Shown: positions 32,426 to 42,099, numbered from the stretch's first letter. The stretch: 64,000 nt of DNA from Natrialba aegyptia DSM 13077 (GCF_000337535.1 NZ_AOIP01000003.1:3914-67913); one strand, 5' to 3'. Numbers and translations: made by a program. Notes: generated by a model from the sequence alone, not told the origin.

Positions 32426-32623
32426 CGGAACTTGTTACTTGTCCGCCGAACGAACGAGTGCGCGAATCGAACGGCGTGAGAAACCTCCGATCCGGGGAAA
32501 GAGCGGCTGTTCACTCGTCTTAACCGCGAGTGAGCGAAGCGAACGAGCGGGCCGACGACTGCTGTGGAGAGCGCCGTGCGCTCGGAACGGCGGGAGGAGT
32601 GCTTTTCATCAAAGTTTTGCCGA

Positions 32624-32644
32624 GGGTGCGCTTTTGGCGCACCC
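32624..32644 (-). terminator. Strong hairpin after the EngB gene
   Basis: An 8-bp perfect stem, GGGTGCGC (32624-32631) with GCGCACCC (32637-32644), has a 5-nt loop and lies 17 bp beyond the engB stop on the minus strand. There is no clean T-run on that strand after the stem, so the call is tentative. Confidence 0.4.
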
Positions 32645-32660
32645 GCAGCGCAAAAGTTTG

Positions 32661-33278
32661 TTAGAAAAACTTGAACAGGTCGTCCCGCTTCTGGTCGTGT
32701 AAGTGCTCGCGGACGGCCTCGTTCAGCGAGCTAATTTGGCCCTTCTTTGCGGTAATCGGCGCGATGGTCTCTTGCCACTGTTTCCAGGGTGGCAACAGCC
32801 CGAGGCGATCGCAGAGTTCGTCCAGTCGCTCGTCGCGGTCGTCGACTTTGTCCATCTTGTTGACGGCGACGACGGTCGGAATCCCGAGGTCGCGCAGGAA
32901 GTGGAACATTTCGACGTCGTAGGGGATTTCGTCGGGGCCGGAGTGGCGATCGATGATGTCGATGACGCTCTTGCCGTCGACGACCAGAATTGCGACGAGG
33001 ATGTCATCCGCGTGCGATTCGAGGTACTGGACGATGTCCGTCTTGATCTGCTCGCGGTGCTCCTCGTCGACGCCACTCATGAAGCCGAAGCCGGGAAGAT
33101 CGCTGATGACGAAGTCTTCCGCGGCCCAGTCGTAGTGGTTGGGGCTGCGGGTCACGCCGGGGTTACCGCCGGTATCGAAGCTGTGACCGGTCAACTCGCG
33201 CATGAGCGTCGACTTGCCCACGTTCGAGCGACCGACCAGGGCGACTTCGGCCTCGCGGTCGGGACGCGTATCGAACAT
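32661..33278 (-). CDS. engB: GTP-binding protein EngB
   Basis: A 205-residue GTPase of the TrmE-Era-EngA-EngB superfamily. G1 is [17 protein letters not shown]2 includes the conserved [12 protein letters not shown]3 is [11 protein letters not shown] and G4 is VAVNKMDKV. EngB acts in large-subunit ribosome assembly in bacteria; archaeal copies are assumed similar. The start at 33278 is chosen because it immediately precedes the conserved domain, and the 31 residues upstream are unlike it. Confidence 0.92.
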   Translation of the reverse strand: MFDTRPDREAEVALVGRSNVGKSTLMRELTGHSFDTGGNPGVTRSPNHYDWAAEDFVISDLPGFGFMSGVDEEHREQIKTDIVQYLESHADDILVAILVVDGKSVIDIIDRHSGPDEIPYDVEMFHFLRDLGIPTVVAVNKMDKVDDRDERLDELCDRLGLLPPWKQWQETIAPITAKKGQISSLNEAVREHLHDQKRDDLFKFF

Positions 33279-33450
33279 ACCCACCCGTAGACCGCTCGCG
33301 GCTTTATAAGCACCGTGACGGCTCGGCTGTTCCAGTCCCGTCGATCCACCGTCCTGACTCGGTCCCTGCAACCTGAACTCGGCTGCAGGAGCGAGAAGTT
33401 CGTGTACGCGATCCCTGAAGTTATGCCTGCAGACATACTCAGGATCGCAC

Positions 33451-34743
33451 GTGCGCCTCGTCCAGTTGACGGTTCCGACAGGAGAGCGACAGACGATCCT
33501 CGAGACGCTCGACGAACGGGAGATCGATTACGTCGTCACCGACGAGAACAGCGGCCGGGAGTACACCGCCGTCGTCTACTTTCCGCTTCCCACGCCGGCG
33601 GTCGAACCCGTTCTCGACGACCTCCAGAAGGCCGGCATCGACGAGGACGCCTACACCGTCGTCGTCGACGCTGAAACGGTCATCTCGCGCCGGTTCGAGG
33701 CGCTTCGCGACGAGTACGAACAGGGCGACGTCGAATCCGACCGTATCTCCCGACAGGAACTCCTGGCGGAAGCCGACTCGCTGACCCCGACCTTCGGCGT
33801 CTACGCGACGATGACGATCGTCAGCGCCATCGTCGCGACCGCCGGTCTCCTGCTCGATTCGTCCGCCGTCGTCGTCGGCTCCATGGTCATCGCACCGTTG
33901 ATCGGCCCCGCACTCGGCGCGAGCGTCGGCTCCGTGATCGACGACGAAGAACTGTTCACCGAGAGCGTCCTCTACCAACTCGTCGGTATCGTCCTCGCCA
34001 TCGCCGCCGCGGCCGTCTTCGCCTGGCTCGTCCGGACGACGAACGTCGTTCCACCCGGGCTCGATATCGGCTCCGTCGACGAAATTTCCGAGCGGCTGAC
34101 GCCGGATCTCCTCTCTCTCGCGGTCGCCCTCGGTGCCGGCGTCGCCGGCATCGTCAGCATCGCTACCGGCATCTCCGTGGCACTCGTCGGCGTGATGATC
34201 GCGGCCGCGCTCATTCCGCCCGCCGCCGCCGCCGGCGTCGCCATCGCCTGGGGCCAACCGTCCGCTGCCATCGGCTCGACGGCGCTCGTCCTCGTCAACG
34301 TCCTCTCCGTGAACCTCGCCGGCCTCCTGACGCTCTGGTACGTCGGCTATCGCCCCGAAAGCCTGTTTTCGCTGACCGAAACCGAACAACGAGTTCGCAA
34401 ACGCGTCGTCGCGCTCGGCGTCATCGTCCTCGTCTTCGCCGTCTTCCTCGGCGGGATCACCTACTCGTCGTACACGCTGGCCACGTTCGAGGAGAACGCC
34501 CAGACCGAAGCTGAACTCGTCCTCGAGGAGCCAGCGTTCGAGGAGTACCAACTCCTCGGCGTGAACGTCATCGCCGACGACGAGTACCCGTTCGTCGGCC
34601 CCGAACGCGTCATCATTCGGATCGGCGGCCCGCCGGGCGACTCGGAACCCGGCATCGCCGACACGCTGGCCGAGCGGATAAACCGCCACACCTCCGAACA
34701 GGTCGGCGTCGAAATCCGCTATATCGGGCTGGTCGAACGGTGA
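33451..34743 (+). CDS. DUF389 / TIGR00341 family membrane protein
   Basis: A 430-residue protein: an N-terminal cytosolic ferredoxin-like region ([20 protein letters not shown], then [20 protein letters not shown]), then six to seven membrane helices (from about 112 to 350) with [20 protein letters not shown], and a C-terminal soluble tail ([20 protein letters not shown]). The family is widespread and of unknown function. It starts with GTG at 33451. Confidence 0.85.
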   Translation: MRLVQLTVPTGERQTILETLDEREIDYVVTDENSGREYTAVVYFPLPTPAVEPVLDDLQKAGIDEDAYTVVVDAETVISRRFEALRDEYEQGDVESDRISRQELLAEADSLTPTFGVYATMTIVSAIVATAGLLLDSSAVVVGSMVIAPLIGPALGASVGSVIDDEELFTESVLYQLVGIVLAIAAAAVFAWLVRTTNVVPPGLDIGSVDEISERLTPDLLSLAVALGAGVAGIVSIATGISVALVGVMIAAALIPPAAAAGVAIAWGQPSAAIGSTALVLVNVLSVNLAGLLTLWYVGYRPESLFSLTETEQRVRKRVVALGVIVLVFAVFLGGITYSSYTLATFEENAQTEAELVLEEPAFEEYQLLGVNVIADDEYPFVGPERVIIRIGGPPGDSEPGIADTLAERINRHTSEQVGVEIRYIGLVER

Positions 34744-34764
34744 TCGTCGCGGGGACCTCTCCGC

Positions 34765-35151
34765 TCACCGACCGAACAACCGTTCGAGCCGACCGCCCTC
34801 TCCCGACTCGGTCGTTTGCTCGTGGCCGCCTGCCCGGTTGTCCGAACTCGATCCGTCGTGTCCGGTGCTGTCAGCGTCTCTATCACCGTCGCCGACACCG
34901 CCGCTCTCACCACCGCCGCCACCGAGCCAGCGCCGTCGCTCGAACCGCCGCCGAATCCACGCCCGCGGACCGCCGATTCTGTTGATAACGTACGTCGGAA
35001 AGTAAAGCGTCAACACCCCGAGAACGAGAAAGATTCCGCCGACGACGACCCGATCGGTACGGATGAACTCGAAGCCGACGACGAACATCGGGCCGGCCAT
35101 CGAGAACCCGGCCGCGAGTTGGAGCATGTCGAACAGTCCTGGTCCTTTCAT
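34765..35151 (-). CDS. Small two-helix membrane protein, haloarchaeal
   Basis: A 128-residue protein with two hydrophobic segments (about 9-28 and 34-54), then IGGPRAWIRRRFERRRWLGG and a Gly/Asp/Ser-rich acidic tail to the C-terminus. The pattern is a short membrane hairpin with a basic cytosolic stretch. No family is recognised with confidence. It is convergent with the DUF389 gene, with 21 bp between stops. Confidence 0.7.
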   Translation of the reverse strand: MKGPGLFDMLQLAAGFSMAGPMFVVGFEFIRTDRVVVGGIFLVLGVLTLYFPTYVINRIGGPRAWIRRRFERRRWLGGGGGESGGVGDGDRDADSTGHDGSSSDNRAGGHEQTTESGEGGRLERLFGR

Positions 35152-35256
35152 GTGTTCCCGGTTCGATCGATTCGGTACTCGACACTCGGCCGCGTTACTC
35201 GGCGTTCGCTCCGCCCGCGGTAGCCGACACTCTCCAGTGGCTGGCGCGGCCGACGT

Positions 35257-36252
35257 TCATTGCTCCTCTTCGAACGGTAACGTCGGTTCGTAGTCGACCG
35301 CCTCGACGGCGGCCTCGAGGACGGTCTCGACGTTCTCGCCGGTTTCGACGCTCATCGTGTAATCCGCGTTCATCGCGTCGGTCCGGCTGTCGTCCCAGAC
35401 GTCGGCTCGGTCCGTCTTGTTCGCGATCGTCAATACGGGGACGGTCTCGAACTGGGCGGCGATCGAATCCCGGAGTTCGAGTTGCGAGTCGAGCGGGTAG
35501 CCGCATTCGGCGCTCGGATCGAGCATGACGAGCATGCAGTCGGCGAGGTGTTCGATGGCGCTGACGGCCTGGGATTCGATCTCGTTTCGCTCCGCCGGCG
35601 GTCGATCGAGCAGGCCCGGCGTATCGACGATCTGGTAGCGGATGTGGTCGCGTTCGAAGTGGCCGAGGCCGATCCCCTTCGTCGTGAACGGGTAGGAGGC
35701 GGTCTCGCCGCGGGCGCTCGTGACGTCGTTGACGAACGAGGACTTGCCGACGTTGGGATAGCCGGCGACGACGATCGTCGGTTCGTCCGGATTGATTTCG
35801 GGCAGATCCCGCAGGTCGTTTCGTGCCTCGTTGATCCGCAGCAGGTGGTCGTCGACCTGTTCGACGATGTCTGCGAGCCGTGCGAAGGCTTGTTTGCGGT
35901 GCTTGCGAGCCGTGTCGACGTCCGTTTTTCGCAGCCGCGGCTGGTACTCCTCGTGAATCTCGCGGGCCTTCCGGCTGGCCCACATCACTTCCGAGAGACT
36001 CTGGCGGAGCGCGTCCACGTCCACGATGGCGTCGGCGAGTTCGTAGTAGAACGGGTGGGCGTCGTACTCGAAGTCGGGCCAGGCCGTGACGACGTTTTCG
36101 AGGTTATCGGAGATGATGTTCGCCGCGGTCTGGAGCATGGACTGCTGGGCTTCGAGGCCGCCTTTGGCCTTGCCGGCCCGTGCTGCCCGCGAAAACGCCT
36201 TGTCGATCAACTCTTCCGACGTGGGCGTCGTCGGAAGATCTTCGAAAATCAT
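35257..36252 (-). CDS. NOG1-like GTPase
   Basis: A 331-residue GTPase. The N-terminal helical NOG1 domain (about 1-150: MIFEDLPTTPTSEELIDKAF, then KTDVDTARKHRKQAFARLAD) is followed by the G domain with G1 GYPNVGKSSFVNDVTS, G3 DTPGLLDRPPAERNEIE and G4 IANKTDRADVWDD. NOG1 GTPases act in large ribosomal subunit biogenesis. The start at 36252 gives the standard MIFEDLPTTPT N-terminus. Confidence 0.92.
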   Translation of the reverse strand: MIFEDLPTTPTSEELIDKAFSRAARAGKAKGGLEAQQSMLQTAANIISDNLENVVTAWPDFEYDAHPFYYELADAIVDVDALRQSLSEVMWASRKAREIHEEYQPRLRKTDVDTARKHRKQAFARLADIVEQVDDHLLRINEARNDLRDLPEINPDEPTIVVAGYPNVGKSSFVNDVTSARGETASYPFTTKGIGLGHFERDHIRYQIVDTPGLLDRPPAERNEIESQAVSAIEHLADCMLVMLDPSAECGYPLDSQLELRDSIAAQFETVPVLTIANKTDRADVWDDSRTDAMNADYTMSVETGENVETVLEAAVEAVDYEPTLPFEEEQ

Positions 36253-36337
36253 GCTCACAGGTAGGACGCGCGGTCTTAAAAGGTCGTTCGTTACGCGGCG
36301 AGGGCTTATGCGCACACGGCGCGAACGGACGGCTACG

Positions 36338-36748
36338 ATGACAGACTGGCGTGCCGTTATTATCGGCTTTCTCGTCGCAACGGTCCTCAGCATCGTCGGG
36401 CTCGCGATCCCCGGCATCGGCCAGTTCGTTGCGGGGCTGGTCGGCGGCTTCGTCGCGGGCTATCTCGCGGGCGGCGGCCTCGGACGCGGGTTCTGGCACG
36501 GGCTGTTAGCGGGTGCGTTCGGCGGGATCGTCGTCGGCGTCCTCCTCGCCCTCCTCGTCGCCCTGACGGGATGGGCTGCCGGGCCCATCGGCGGCCTCCT
36601 CTCGGGCGTCGCCGGCATCGGTATTCTCCTCGCCGCGCTGCTCGTCTCGTTCATCCTGGCGCTCGAGAGCGCGCTCGCCGGCGCGGTCGGCGGGCTGTTC
36701 AATCCCCGATCTCAATCGTCCGGGCGCGCTCGTGGTCGTCGCCGCTAA
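36338..36748 (+). CDS. DUF5518 membrane protein
   Basis: A 136-residue membrane protein with four helices and many small residues: VIIGFLVATVLSIVGLAIPG, GGFVAGYLAGGGLGRGFWHG, GGIVVGVLLALLVALTG and LLAALLVSFILALESALAGA. The G-F-V-A-G-Y-L-A-G-G repeat is typical of DUF5518. The function is unknown. An in-frame ATG nine codons upstream is possible. It is divergent from the NOG1 gene. Confidence 0.8.
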   Translation: MTDWRAVIIGFLVATVLSIVGLAIPGIGQFVAGLVGGFVAGYLAGGGLGRGFWHGLLAGAFGGIVVGVLLALLVALTGWAAGPIGGLLSGVAGIGILLAALLVSFILALESALAGAVGGLFNPRSQSSGRARGRRR

Positions 36749-36769
36749 GTTAGCCGCCCGATCGCCCGC

Positions 36770-37117
36770 CTACGCCGACGCCATCTCCCGACAGCTCTCG
36801 GCGCACTTCGGCAGAATTTCTGCACACGCCTGGCAGTGCTCGTTATCGTGTTGCTCGCACTCTTCGGCACACTCCTCGCAGAGTTCAGCGCAGATTTCCC
36901 CGAGTTCAGCGTGGTAGCCCGAGTTCCGCGCCATCCAGCGGGCGTGAAGCGACGCGATGTCGGCGACGTCTCGACAGAGCCTGATACACCGAGCCATCTC
37001 CTCGCCCTCGTCGGCGCAGGCGTCGGCACACCACTCACAGACCTGCGCGGCGTCGAGACAGTTGTCGATACACTCCTGCATCTGCTCGTCTGCGTGCTCG
37101 AGTTTGTCGAGTGCCAT
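36770..37117 (-). CDS. Four-helix bundle copper-binding protein (Csp/DUF326-like)
   Basis: A 115-residue helical protein with about 17 cysteines lined along its helices (CIDNCLDAAQVCEWCADACA, MARCIRLCRDVADIAS, CAELCEECAEECEQHDNEHC, CAEILPKCAESCREM). This is the arrangement of Csp copper-storage proteins and related DUF326 four-helix bundles, which bind Cu(I) inside the bundle. No signal peptide is seen, so it is probably cytosolic. An ATG directly after a GTG was chosen as start. Confidence 0.85.
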   Translation of the reverse strand: MALDKLEHADEQMQECIDNCLDAAQVCEWCADACADEGEEMARCIRLCRDVADIASLHARWMARNSGYHAELGEICAELCEECAEECEQHDNEHCQACAEILPKCAESCREMASA

Positions 37118-37208
37118 CACCTGAACTCGTCATCGTCGAATGGCATGAACGTGTGACGGGCGACTGCAAGCGTCTCCGCAACAGTGCCACAGTCACCACC
37201 GACTCCCG

Positions 37209-37493
37209 CTAGCGCCGCGCCTCGAGTTCAGTTTCCAGTTCGTCGAGGGACATGTCCTTCATCGAGAGGAGAACGAGCAGGTGGTAGACGATGTCGGCGG
37301 CTTCGGCGGCGATTTCGTCCTCCTGGTCGTCTTTCGCGGCGAGAACGAGTTCGGTCGCTTCTTCGCCGAGTTTCTCGAGGACGGCGTTTTCGCCCTTTTC
37401 GTGGGTAAAAAGCGAGGCAGTATAGGAGTCGTCGGGTAGGGTTTCCTTGCGATCCTCGATGACGGCGAACAGTTCGTCGAGTGTATCCTCCAT
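37209..37493 (-). CDS. hisE: Phosphoribosyl-ATP diphosphatase
   Basis: A 94-residue MazG-like all-helical enzyme. SLFTHEKGENAVLEKLGEEA then TELVLAAKDDQEDEIAAEAA carries the metal-binding glutamates and DIVYHLLVLLSMKDMSLDEL ends the fold. It hydrolyses phosphoribosyl-ATP to phosphoribosyl-AMP in histidine synthesis. Its ATG directly follows the stop of the upstream DUF151 gene (37494), so the two are probably co-transcribed. Confidence 0.93.
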   Translation of the reverse strand: MEDTLDELFAVIEDRKETLPDDSYTASLFTHEKGENAVLEKLGEEATELVLAAKDDQEDEIAAEAADIVYHLLVLLSMKDMSLDELETELEARR

Positions 37494-37961
37494 TTATAGA
37501 TCACCGGAGACGTTGCGGATGTCTTCGAGTTGGTCGAACTTCTCACTGTCGTCACGGCTGTCCTCGAAGACGGCGTCGCTGACTTCGATCGAGGCGTTGG
37601 TCCGGGCGGCGAGCGCGAGGGAGTCGCTCGGCCGGGCGTCGATGACGGTTTCGCCTCGCGGCGTCTCGACGTACAGATCCGCGAGATAGGTGCCGCCCTG
37701 GCCGTCGTCGCGGTCTTCGATTTCGGTGACGACGACGCGGTCGATCCGACTCCCGAGTTCTTCGACCACGTCGAGCAAGAGATCGTGCGTCAGCGGTCGG
37801 CCGATGTCCTCGGCTTCGAGACCGCGGGCGATACTGGTCGCCTCGGTGAATCCGATGAAGATGGGGACGACGTCGTCCTCACCGTCGATATCGAGGACGA
37901 CGACTGGGACCGGGCCCTGTGGCGTCCCAGCGACACGGACTGCGTCGATAGCTGCCTGCAT
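37494..37961 (-). CDS. Bifunctional nuclease family protein (DUF151)
   Basis: A 155-residue protein. MQAAIDAVRVAGTPQGPVPV, VVPIFIGFTEATSIARGLEA, LTHDLLLDVVEELGSRIDRV and VIDARPSDSLALAARTNASI are the conserved DUF151 blocks. Plant members have combined DNase and RNase activity; archaeal function is untested. The start at 37961 removes a 46-residue basic prefix unlike the family. It abuts hisE. Confidence 0.88.
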   Translation of the reverse strand: MQAAIDAVRVAGTPQGPVPVVVLDIDGEDDVVPIFIGFTEATSIARGLEAEDIGRPLTHDLLLDVVEELGSRIDRVVVTEIEDRDDGQGGTYLADLYVETPRGETVIDARPSDSLALAARTNASIEVSDAVFEDSRDDSEKFDQLEDIRNVSGDL

Positions 37962-38132
37962 ATCCCTCTCGTTGGGTCTCCGGGAGGAAAAACATGTCCG
38001 GTTGCGAATGCATACAGCGTCCCGCCGCTCACCCGGCGGGGCGACCGCCGCGCGTGCCGCCCGACAGTGTATCCGGGCGAGACGACAGCGGCGCTGCACT
38101 CCTCGCGGTCCGTCCGAGCCGATTTCCCGCCG

Positions 38133-38759
38133 TTACTCGGCGGTTGCGGACGGGAGAACGGCGTCGTCGTTCTCGAAGAACGCCAGGCCGTGAATCCGGC
38201 TGTCCCTCGTCAACTCCGGATGGAAGGCTGTGCCCACGACCGGCCCGTCTCGAACCGCAACCGGTCGGCCGTCCCACGTCGCCAGCACGTCGACCGCCGC
38301 TGAACTCGCATCGTCGATCGCGGGTGCACGGATGAATACTGCCGGGAACGGCGCGTCGTCCGCGAGCCCCTGCACGTCGAGCGGGGCCTCGAAACTGTCC
38401 GCCTGGCGGCCGAAGGCGTTTCGCTCGACGGTTACGTCGATCAGCCCGAGTTCGTCGACGCGGTCGTCACCGGCGTCGGTTGCGGCGACGATCAGTCCGG
38501 CGCAGGTGGCAAACAGGGGTTTGCCCGCGGCGACGTGAGCTTCGACTTCGGCGGCGATACCCTCGTCGTGGAGCAGTCTGGAGATGGTCGTCGACTCGCC
38601 GCCGGGCAGTGCGAGCACGTCGCAGTCGGGGACGGCTCCAGCGGTACGGATCTCCTCGACATCGATCGTTCTGTCGTGAGCCGCGGCCGCACGTTCGATC
38701 GCGGCTGCGTGTTCTGCAACGTCGCCCTGAACGGCGACGACGCCGGCGCGCAGTGTCAT
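38133..38759 (-). CDS. pdxT: Pyridoxal 5'-phosphate synthase glutaminase subunit
   Basis: A 208-residue class-I glutamine amidotransferase. The oxyanion strand is LALPGGESTTISRLL, the nucleophile lies in LFATCAGLIVAATD, and the His-Glu pair in GTAFHPELTRDSRIH. It supplies ammonia to PdxS for PLP synthesis. pdxS is not in the window. The start at 38759 (MTLRAGVVAVQGDV) is the family N-terminus. Confidence 0.92.
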   Translation of the reverse strand: MTLRAGVVAVQGDVAEHAAAIERAAAAHDRTIDVEEIRTAGAVPDCDVLALPGGESTTISRLLHDEGIAAEVEAHVAAGKPLFATCAGLIVAATDAGDDRVDELGLIDVTVERNAFGRQADSFEAPLDVQGLADDAPFPAVFIRAPAIDDASSAAVDVLATWDGRPVAVRDGPVVGTAFHPELTRDSRIHGLAFFENDDAVLPSATAE

Positions 38760-38865
38760 AGCTGGGCCTACGAACACCGGGCTCAAAAAGGACGCGACGC
38801 GCCGATTCGGCCGCTGGCCGAGGGTGTCGCGAGAGAAACGGCAGCGCTTCCGAGACTTACGGGAC

Positions 38866-39027
38866 TTACGAGACGAGCGTCAGAAGCTGGATGAGGACGC
38901 CGATCATGACGCCCGTCGCGATAACCGTCTTCGGGTCGATGAGAATTGCGTTCGAGTCCTCGGAGTCGAAGTAGCGGACGAGTCCGGCACTGGACATCAG
39001 CCCGCCGGTGTTCTGTCCTTTATCCAT
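38866..39027 (-). CDS. Protein translocase subunit Sec61beta (SecG-type)
   Basis: A 53-residue protein below common ORF cutoffs. It reads [20 protein letters not shown] then [20 protein letters not shown] and ends with a single hydrophobic helix ([13 protein letters not shown]). [20 protein letters not shown] is the archaeal Sec61beta signature; a single C-terminal transmembrane helix contacts SecY. It is part of the SecYE-Sec61beta protein export channel. The gene stands alone between pdxT and thioredoxin. Confidence 0.92.
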   Translation of the reverse strand: MDKGQNTGGLMSSAGLVRYFDSEDSNAILIDPKTVIATGVMIGVLIQLLTLVS

Positions 39028-39257
39028 ACTCGCCTGTACGGGTTCCCGGAACTAAACCTTTCGACTCTCGGAGTGGCCCGGCCGACGGTCAGTTCACCGG
39101 TTCGTTCTGTGCCGCACGGTCATCGCGCACCGCTGTCCTGCAACCTGACAGCAATGCCGCCCGGTGGCAAAGTCACCCGCCGCAGTACGGAGAGCCGGCA
39201 AGCGACTACGACTGGGAAACCCTTATGCGCCGCGCGCGGCAACTAGCGCTGAACCGT

Positions 39258-39527
39258 ATGACTGTCACGCTCAAGGACTTCTACGCGGACTGGTGTGGTC
39301 CCTGCAAGACACAGGACCCCATCCTCGAAGAACTCGAAGACGACTGGGACGGCCGGTTCGATGTCGAGAAGGTAAACGTAGACGAACAGCAAGACGTTGC
39401 CAACGAATACCAGGTACGATCGCTGCCGACGCTCATCATCGAGAACGACGACGGTATCGTCGAGCGTTTCGTCGGTGTCACCCAGCGCGGGGATCTCGAG
39501 GACGCCCTCGAATCTGCGGGCGCGTAA
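39258..39527 (+). CDS. Thioredoxin, short form
   Basis: An 89-residue thioredoxin-fold protein with the active site ADWCGPCKT (residues 10-18) and the cis-Pro region VRSLPTLIIENDDG. It is shorter than the usual 105-110 residues because the first beta-alpha unit is reduced. It reduces disulfides of cytosolic proteins. A TATA-like CTTATG lies about 30 bp upstream. The longer open frame before it has no thioredoxin similarity. Confidence 0.9.
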   Translation: MTVTLKDFYADWCGPCKTQDPILEELEDDWDGRFDVEKVNVDEQQDVANEYQVRSLPTLIIENDDGIVERFVGVTQRGDLEDALESAGA

Positions 39528-39727
39528 GCGCAGTTTCTGCAGTTCTTCGGTTTCGCTCCGGTAGCAGCGGCTCTATCGCGCTCCGTATTTCTTCCTGCAA
39601 CCACTTCGACACGAGTGAAACGCGCCACGGACTACTGTGGGTGTCTCGTACGGACCGCTGTCAGTCGATTCCGGCCCAGTCGCGACTCGTCCTGCGAGTG
39701 CGCTGGAAATCGGTACAGGAGACCGTA

Positions 39728-40399
39728 TCAGACCCACTTGACGCCAACGTCGTGCAGTTCGTCGTTGTGTTTCGCGATGTTGATGACCAGCGGCGTCACG
39801 CTTTCGACCTCCGCGGCGTTCGCGAGCGGCCCCGCATCGAGTGCGCGCAGCCCGTCAATCTCGTTCGCGAGCGCCCGAACGGTCTCCTTTGCGCTGTCGT
39901 CGTCCCCGACGAGGAGCGTATCGAGGTCAAATTCCGCGGAGAGATCCGCGAGCTTGCCGGCGGCGAGGTTGTGGAACGCGCCGACGACGGGGACCCCGTC
40001 GGATGCGCGCTGGGCGACGAGTTCAGTGACGCTGCCGGCACCCGGCGGGTGGTAGTGCATGCCGTCTTCGTCGCCTTTCATGCCGACGGCGGGGGTGACG
40101 AGGACGGTGTCGGCATCGAGGACGCCGTCGATGGCGTCGACGGTATCACCGGCGTAGTAGGGTGGGACGCTGAGGATGGCAACGTCGGCGCGATCCGCGG
40201 CCATCTCGTTGCCGAAGCCGTTGATGTCGGGATCGTCGACGGCGTGTGAGTCGAGTTCGGCTTTGTAGTCGTCGACGGCATCGCGGGCCTTTTCGGGGTC
40301 GCGGGAGCCGACGAGGAGTTCGTGGTCCGTATCGCGAGCGAAGCGGAGCGTGAGACCTTCGCCGATGTCGCCGGTTCCGCCGAGGAGTGCGATTCGCAT
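39728..40399 (-). CDS. npdG: NADPH-dependent F420 reductase
   Basis: A 223-residue Rossmann enzyme. The N-terminal MRIALLGGTGDIGEGLTLRF is the NADP loop, LLVGSRDPEKARDAVDDY follows and AILSVPPYYAGDTV, LVTPAVGMKGDEDGM and FHNLAAGKLADL are family motifs. It transfers hydride between NADP(H) and coenzyme F420. It is the third F420-linked gene in the window. The start at 40399 matches the family N-terminus. Confidence 0.9.
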   Translation of the reverse strand: MRIALLGGTGDIGEGLTLRFARDTDHELLVGSRDPEKARDAVDDYKAELDSHAVDDPDINGFGNEMAADRADVAILSVPPYYAGDTVDAIDGVLDADTVLVTPAVGMKGDEDGMHYHPPGAGSVTELVAQRASDGVPVVGAFHNLAAGKLADLSAEFDLDTLLVGDDDSAKETVRALANEIDGLRALDAGPLANAAEVESVTPLVINIAKHNDELHDVGVKWV

Positions 40400-40541
40400 G
40401 CGTCTCACTCGTGGGGGCACTCGAATAAAGGGTCGGGGGGCGGTGTATCTCGCCGGAAGCGGTTCGCTACTCGACTCGTCGTCCGGTGGTCGTCGAGGGC
40501 CCGTCCGTCCGGTTTCGGTACGGCGGTCCATCCGCGCGCTC

Positions 40542-41987
40542 TCAGGCGAGCACGCGAACCGTCGCCTCGACGGCATCGGCGTCGCTGACGACGCGGACGG
40601 GGAACTGCTCGTTCCGAGCGGTCGGATAGGTTTCGTAGCCGAGCTGCAACTGCCGGCGCTCGCCGCCCGAGAGCGTTACCGACCGACTCTCGACGACCGT
40701 CGGATCGTGGCCGACGACGAGTTCAACGGTCGTCGTTCGCGTTTCGGAGCCGCCGTTCCGGACGGTTGCGGTGACGGCGAGGAACTCGCCCGCGTCGACC
40801 GGCGAGTTCGTTTCCTGGATCGAGACGGCAATGTCGCCGTTTTCGCCGTCTCCGTTGCCGTCGACGTCGTTGCCCCCGCTTCGCGCGTCGAGTTCCCAGC
40901 GAGAGTCGAGTGCGGTGACGGTACCGTCGGTACAGATCACCCACGGGAGGACGGTGCAGGTGTGACAGCCCGACGAAAGCGAGATCGTCGCGGTGTCGCG
41001 TGCCCCCTCGAGTTCGGTCACGTCGAGGATGACGTCGGACTGGGTGAGCCACCAGACGACGCTGTCGAGGCTCCCGTCCGGATCGGTGGCGACGAGTTCG
41101 AACTCGGTCGGCGTCGTCCGAGAGATCGACACGACCTGCTCGCGCGGTCGCACACCCTCGACGGTCGGCGACGTAGCCCCGTCGTCGGTTACCTCCACGC
41201 GCCAGCGGGCCGCGTACGTCTCCCGACTCGGCTCCGCGATCGGTGCCGTGCCCGGCAGTACGGCCGCCGTCACGTCGTGCGTTCCGCTCGATTCGAACTC
41301 GTGCCACCGGTAGTGCGCCCCGCGTTCGGCGTAGTAGGTCGACACCCAGGGCCCGCCGACGCCGCCGCCGACCCGTTCCCCGTCGACCCACCAGACGGTC
41401 CGCTGTGCGGACCCCGGATCGACGGCTTCGGCCTCGAACAGCACCGCCGTCCCCGGCTGCACCGCGAGTTCACTGTCCGGCCGCGCGGCTGGCACCGACG
41501 AGGCGGCGGTGACGCCGACGCGGCGGGCCGACGACTGCCCGCCCGCCGCGACCTGAATCTCGAACTCGTCGTTTCGGGGCACGGGATAGGTGTAGAACCC
41601 CTGCCGGATCGTTCTGGTCCGGCCGGCTTCGATGGTCAGCCCGCGGCGCGAGACGCGCGTTTCGTCGTCGCCGACGAGCAGCGAGGCCTCGGTCCGAATC
41701 GCGTCCGTCCCGGTGTTTTCGAGCGCGGTCGTCACCCGCAGGTACTCGCCGGCGGGCAGCGGCGCGTTCGTTTCGGTGATCGAGACGCGGAGTGCGTCCT
41801 GCGTTTGTGCCTGCGCCTGCTCCCGCGCTCGGGGTCGTGGTTGTGGTCGTCCCCGCCCTCCCCGCTCACCAGTTCCCACCGATACGCTCGACCCCGCCCC
41901 GTCGCCCCGCCGCGTGCCCGCGAGCGTCGGTGCGAGTACGACGCCCGGAGCCGTCCGCAACAGTCTGCGTCGCGTCGGTCCAGTCAT
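40542..41987 (-). CDS. Tat-exported protein with two CARDB-like domains
   Basis: A 481-residue protein. A twin-arginine signal (TRRRLLRTAPGVVLAPTLAG) starts it. Two similar beta-sandwich segments resemble CARDB: VSITETNAPLPAGEYLRVTT near residue 67 and VSIQETNSPVDAGEFLAVTA near 395, each followed by an ARNEQFPV-like strand. Between them is a PKD-like or Ig-like region (WWVDGERVGGG, WWLTQSDVILDVTE). A C-x-x-C motif (SGCHTCTVL) lies near 350. It is a secreted or surface-anchored protein with no enzymatic motif. The start at 41987 gives the clean signal peptide. Confidence 0.82.
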   Translation of the reverse strand: MTGPTRRRLLRTAPGVVLAPTLAGTRRGDGAGSSVSVGTGERGGRGRPQPRPRAREQAQAQTQDALRVSITETNAPLPAGEYLRVTTALENTGTDAIRTEASLLVGDDETRVSRRGLTIEAGRTRTIRQGFYTYPVPRNDEFEIQVAAGGQSSARRVGVTAASSVPAARPDSELAVQPGTAVLFEAEAVDPGSAQRTVWWVDGERVGGGVGGPWVSTYYAERGAHYRWHEFESSGTHDVTAAVLPGTAPIAEPSRETYAARWRVEVTDDGATSPTVEGVRPREQVVSISRTTPTEFELVATDPDGSLDSVVWWLTQSDVILDVTELEGARDTATISLSSGCHTCTVLPWVICTDGTVTALDSRWELDARSGGNDVDGNGDGENGDIAVSIQETNSPVDAGEFLAVTATVRNGGSETRTTTVELVVGHDPTVVESRSVTLSGGERRQLQLGYETYPTARNEQFPVRVVSDADAVEATVRVLA

Positions 41988-42099
41988 CGACTGAACTCGC
42001 GGCGATCGGGGGAAAAACCGCGGTGATCGTTGCGGTCTCAACGTCGTGTTAGCGATCTCAGTGGCGGACTATCGTCCCGAGTCCGAACGTACCGGCGTC

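Noticed and set aside
33439-34689. Antisense frame of 416 codons over the DUF389 gene
   Set aside because: Asp/Glu/Gly-biased shadow; the plus strand encodes a clear multi-helix membrane protein.
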